From the NCBI RefSeq assembly GCF_007655135.1, contig NC_045128.1, positions 37,418,811-37,482,810 on the forward strand: a stretch of DNA of 64,000 nucleotides, given 5' to 3'. The translations under genes and the position numbers were made by a program. Below, in pieces: positions 59,827 through 64,000 of the stretch (its first letter is position 1; each line of letters opens with the position of its first letter). The stretch is from Punica granatum. Its lineage: Eukaryota > Streptophyta > Magnoliopsida > Myrtales > Lythraceae. The notes under the pieces were generated by a model. It worked only from the letters and a program-made list of their open reading frames with translations. It was not told where the DNA came from and ran no database searches.

Positions 59827-60604
59827 GTCATCTCTAAGGTCGGAGAGAGGGCTCGAGTCGAGGTTCGCGGGGTCGCGGTCACGGGGGTCCGAGGTCGCAG
59901 GGTCGAGCGGCAGGAGGCAGGAGCAGGACAGGAGGTACGACCGCAGGAGCAAACTGAGCATTGAGTAGTGAGCAGTGCTGCAGGAGGAATTTCAAAATTA
60001 GGGTTAGTGAAATGGTATATTGGTAAATTCGATTAGATAAACGGGTTAATGGATTACACGATTAAATAACACGATTAAATACTTCTAAATAAATAGGTTT
60101 AATCGTGTCTAATCGGATTATACGGGTTCAACTCGTTAAGACACGTTTATTAATCGTGTCTAAACGGATTGAACCCGTTTAGACCGAATATCAAAAAACC
60201 TCAACCCGAACCCGTTTAACTTCGCGTCGTATCCATGTCGTGTTATCGTGTCGTGTTAAATATTGCCGGCCCTAACTGTATTGTTAATTTGGAGGTTATC
60301 GCATCATTGGAATTTGGAAAGGCCCACCTTCTTAATCCGCACCAATCGAGTCGTTGCAAAAAGTTGCTGATGTCAGCCCCACTGTGAATAAACACAAAGC
60401 GATCCTGTTGTTTAATTAAGATATATATATCAGTTAATCATTTAAGCTATATACATAGTTCAATTAAGCTATATACACCCACATATATATACATATACAA
60501 GACGCATTACCCGTAGCACGCATGGCAATTTATGTATTTTTCTTGTCCTTTTATAATTTCTAGAAAATATAATAATTTTTCATAATTTTCTCGTATGGGT
60601 ATAA

Positions 60605-62200
60605 ATTTTGGATTTTTATACTATACACCGTCCGCTTTTCAAAATTACGCCACGTGTCCCATTAACTCTTAACTCTGATGCTGTTAGTCATTTAATTTGT
60701 CTTATTTTTTAATTATAATGTTATAACAATATTGCCTTGTTTACCAAGACTTACTTTCTAGGTCAACCACAATTCTATAAGACAATATTGTTATACAATA
60801 ATCTAAGAATATACAAAAGTGCTTGTATATCTTCCCTTACGTCCAACATTTATCTTCTTTTTTTCTCTATGGATTTCACGTTCATAAAAAAAAATTTAAA
60901 GAATAAACATCGAGTGATGTCCACTCTTTATTTTAACTAATTTTTCTTACATTGAATTTATAGCGTTATAGTACAAAATAAAATATTTTGAGTCTCGCTG
61001 TGTCTTTGATTTAGCATGGTTAATCTATACAAACAAAATCCCAAGGATGGTCTCCCATAAAATATTCTAAGAATTTAGAAATGTCCTTATATCTTATTAT
61101 CATGCAACATTCATCTTCTTTTTTCAGATGTACTGCAAGGCTATAAATTCAATCTAAGAAAATATTAATTAAAATAAAGAATAGACACCACTCTTTTTTT
61201 GATGAATAGACATCACTCGTCGTTCATATTGTATAGGACAAGATTCTTGAATTTTTTTTTCGTAGGGAGATCCTTGAAATTTAACTGTATAGATTAACAA
61301 TATTAATCAAAGACAAGATGAGACTCGATATATTTTCCTCTATACTATATGACTATGAATTCAATGTAAAAGAAACTTTAATTAAAATAAAGAATTAACA
61401 CCCCTCGACTTTCATATACATAATCCTTTAAATTTATTTTTTAATGAACGTAAAATCCATGGAGAAAAAAAGAAACTGAAGTTATACGGAAAAGAAGATA
61501 CACAAGGACTTTTGTATATTTTTATAGTGCGTTTGGTGCGTGAGAATCTACCCACATTTCTAGGAATGTGAATTATTCTCTCTGGAGTCCACCGGATTCT
61601 CATGTTTGGTTGTTAGGTCATGGTAATCTAGATTCCCACCTTTGCATTCACACAGGGACATAGCCAGAATAATGCTCAATGGGGCAAGTTAAAATTTTTA
61701 GGACTTATAAGAAATTTTTAGGGGCAAAATAGACAAATAATAAAATGATTAGGGGAGCATTTGTGTTTTCTAGGGGGGCAAAAGTTCATATTTTAACAAA
61801 TTTATATATAGAATTGCAAAACTCAGGGGGCCATTAGCCCTCCAAGAGTGGTAATATATATTCCCAATGAGGGGGCTGGAAAATGAATTCCCACTTTAAT
61901 GGGAATGTATATTATCAATAATTATTTTACTGATAAACTACCACTCTTAGATTATTGTAAAACAATATTAGCTTAGAGAATTGTCATTGAATTAAAAAGT
62001 TCGTCTTTTTTTTTTGGTTAAATAAGAAAGTTAGCCGTCGTAAATAAGCTAATATTGTTATAAAATATAATTAAAGAATAAAACAAATTAAAAGGCTACA
62101 CAATTAGAGTTAGAAGTTAATGGGACACGTTGCGCAATTGGAAAAACTGACTGTGGAGAAATAATTTACACGGACAGACGATATAACAATCCAAATAGAT
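60605..62200. repeat. Nested inverted repeats (foldback-like)
   Basis: An outer arm at about 60,612-60,812 matches, in reverse, 61,960-62,200; shared landmarks are CGTGTCCCATTAACT and TATAACAATATT. An inner arm at about 60,805-61,030 matches, in reverse, 61,275-61,530 (ATATACAAAAGT, TTTTTTTCTC and ATGGATTT). A third related unit sits in the centre near 61,060-61,200. Identity is roughly 75 to 80 percent by eye. Confidence 0.6.
61530..61930. mobile_element. MITE or hAT-like insert in the foldback region
   Basis: Starts GTGCGTTTGGTGCGTGAGAATC and contains a GGGGCAAAATAG...AGGGGGGCAAAAG block like the insertion in PAC2 intron 4. Boundaries are uncertain. Confidence 0.35.
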
Positions 62201-62429
62201 TTTTATCAACTATTGAAGGTATTTTATCAATTAAAATATAAATTGATAAAATTAATTAAATAAGGAAAGTATTAGATGAAAGAAGACGTGACAGAGAAGA
62301 AAGAGAGACGAAGTGGGAGAAAATTAAGGGAAGAGAGACGATACTTAGTTGGAGAAAGATAGAGCTTGGTGGGTAGTTGACAAAACTTTGAAATTACTAA
62401 CATACCCATAACATTTTCATTATGCAGTG

Positions 62430-62630
62430 GTTATTAATTTGAACTGGCTTGAATTAGTTCAAGTGGTTCGGCATTTGTCAAGATTTTGAGTTTGAGTCCT
62501 TATAAATATAGAAAATTCACGCTGGAAGAGTTTTACCTATTAGTGGATGGATCCGACTCGATTAGATTAATCGAGGCCCGATTTAACCTATGAATACCAA
62601 TATTCGCACCGAAAAAAATTTGTTTGTTCC
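62430..62630 (+). mobile_element. SINE-like repeat
   Basis: Contains TTAGTTCAAGTGGTTCGGCA and a B-box-like GAGTTTGAGTCC, as in tRNA-derived plant SINEs, with an A-rich end near 62,620. No target duplication was established. Confidence 0.5.
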
Positions 62631-62867
62631 ATTTCTTATGGACATTTTTGGGATAATGAAAGTTACCCCAACTACCCTACTTTCCTCTTGTATAATATAG
62701 ATATAGATATGGTTAATCAATTAAGCTATATCTATAGCAATGAACCGAGGGTGGGCTAGGTATGGTGATTAAATCTACCCACAACTTTTTCCTTCCCATA
62801 AAGGTATGGTCGTTCATTAGGTAATGATTATGCTCTATTAGGTAATGATTATGCTCTATTAAAAGAG

Positions 62868-63013
62868 GGCATAGCGTAGTACCGTACACTCTTATCCGTT
62901 AATCTGAAAGTCGTAGGTTTGATATTTAATGGGACTACTCATACTCCTATATTAATTATTTATGATTTCTCTTTTATTATACTTCGCATTGGACCTCCTT
63001 TATAACTAAAAAA
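62868..63013 (+). mobile_element. SINE related to the 38.7-kb copy
   Basis: Shares AAAAGAGGG, GTACACT, TCCGTTAATC / CGGTTGATAACC, GATATTTA and GGACCTCC with the SINE at 38744-38870 and ends in an A tract. A 21-base direct repeat (TAGGTAATGATTATGCTC, twice) lies just to its left. Confidence 0.6.
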
Positions 63014-63751
63014 AAACCAACTATGTTCTCAAATATATCATTCTATATGTGTATATTGATCTCCATGTGACAGCGGGTCCACTCGTTCTTCCCCCAATCT
63101 ACATATATAAAGGCCAGACGATGTGGACCGGACTAGATGATATCAAAATGCTCCGTTTTAGAATAAATTTTTCTCGAACATTTTAGTTTTTAAAATGTTA
63201 AATTTTTTTTCAGTGTGAACTCTAGTTTTTGAAAGCCTAATTGAGCCCCGTCTAATTCAATCGAATTGGATCGGCCCACTAAATGATAAAACTCTTTTAG
63301 CATGAATTAAATTATTAAATTATTTAAAACTATCAAAAATACTTTTCGAAATCTTCTGTAATTATATACCAAAAAATCCTTTGGTAAAAAAAATCTTATG
63401 AAATTATCATAAAAAGAAAACATTTTTTTTTTTGTAAATTCTATTATAAATAGCAAAATCGTTTTCAAACGCGCGGCCCTACAATGACCCCTTACAATCT
63501 CTAGCATCAATTTCATTCCTAAATATCACAACTCTTAATTCACTGGGCAACTGAGGTACCGCTGCACGATGAATAAGTCTATGCATTACTGTCTACATTC
63601 AAGTATGGCTGCTGAGACCTTCATTCTTTAAATTTTTTTAGATAAAATCTTTAGATGCTGAACTTATTAGGTTCCATGCAAGAGAACACGAACTGTATAT
63701 TATTTGTTACACAAAATGTATATTATTGCTTGATACTAATGTTGGATGTAG

Positions 63752-64000
63752 AAGAAGTTGTTTGGCACGATATTGATGATGGGTGTCCTAGGTTGAATGT
63801 AACACAAACAATATATTATTTGTTTCACGGACTGATTATTTGAACAAGTTGTTTAGCATGATATTGATGATGATGGGTGTCCTAGGCTGAATGTAACACG
63901 AACTGTATATTATTTATTACAAGGACTGTATTATTTAAACAAGTTGTTCAGCATGATATTTTGTTATGCTGAGTCAGCCTTTATTCTTTGTAGCTATCAT
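63752..64000. repeat. Tandem ~95-bp repeat running off the window end
   Basis: Units start AAGAAGTTGTTTGGCA (63,752), AACAAGTTGTTTAGCA (63,843) and AACAAGTTGTTCAGCA (63,938), spaced 91 and 95 bases. Each holds GATGGGTGTCCTAGG and GAATGTAACAC. A partial unit precedes at about 63,685. The array may continue outside the window. Confidence 0.75.

Larger units (their letters stand above)
50662..60274. mobile_element. hAT-type DNA transposon with nested Copia
   Basis: The left end starts TAGGGCTGGCAAT and the right end is the inverted match ATTGCCGGCCCTA, a 13-base terminal inverted repeat with one mismatch. Perfect 8-bp target duplications ACTGTATT flank it at 50654-50661 and 60275-60282, as expected for hAT elements. 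Both subterminal regions are packed with short CGTGTCG / ACACGAC / CCCGTTTA repeats in both orientations, typical of transposase-binding arrays. Without the Copia insertion the element would be about 1.7 kb. No transposase domain is recognisable, so it is non-autonomous. Confidence 0.88.

Overview
The window looks like nuclear DNA of a flowering plant, probably a eudicot. The genes carry many GT-AG introns, the spacers are AT-rich with (AT)n runs, and the families are plant-specific: methylesterase, DOXC-type dioxygenase, KIN-12 kinesin, thionin-like peptide and ankyrin/PGG membrane protein. Copia, LINE, SINE and hAT elements are present. I cannot name the species. No bacterial operon, CRISPR array or organellar gene was seen. 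All exon models are hand-built from splice signals and frame continuity.

Layout: (1) 1-2.1 kb: a broken methylesterase copy and a decayed minus-strand Copia gag fragment with its primer-binding site. (2) 2.2-6.3 kb: an intact three-exon 2-oxoglutarate/Fe(II) dioxygenase and an intact three-exon methylesterase, the source-like copy of the broken one. (3) 6.3-12.2 kb: AT-rich spacer with a possible 56-codon peptide gene on the minus strand and a ~325 bp tandem duplication. (4) 12.2-15.1 kb: a seven-exon proteasome assembly chaperone 2 (PAC2) gene. (5) 16.4-20.0 kb: a 5'-truncated LINE split by a solo-LTR-like block. (6) 20.3-34.9 kb: a very large KIN-12 (POK-like) phragmoplast kinesin with 37 coding exons, about 2,900 residues, a mitosis-specific-activator promoter motif, one GC-AG intron and an apparent 1-base frameshift in its largest exon. 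(7) 35.3-38.6 kb: two minus-strand thionin-like genes, each with a short second exon; one is intact and one is broken. (8) 38.7-50.1 kb: a SINE with a perfect 15-bp target duplication and a minus-strand cluster of ankyrin/PGG genes, of which one is intact and the others are decayed. (9) 50.66-60.27 kb: a hAT-type DNA transposon with a perfect 8-bp target duplication. It contains a two-exon host-gene-like fragment and a young, nearly complete Copia retrotransposon (51,906-59,826, 5-bp target duplication, 1.6-kb LTRs). (10) 60.3-64 kb: nested inverted repeats, SINE-like repeats and a ~95-bp tandem repeat that runs off the window end.

The host genes do not form one pathway. PAC2 serves 20S proteasome assembly, the kinesin serves cytokinesis, the methylesterase and dioxygenase belong to specialised or hormone metabolism, and the thionin-like and ankyrin/PGG families are defence-related types. 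The strongest observations are the KIN-12 frameshift and promoter motif, the hidden thionin-like exons, and the Copia-within-hAT nest with its captured gene-like fragment. I found no clear evidence for a wholly new biological system.
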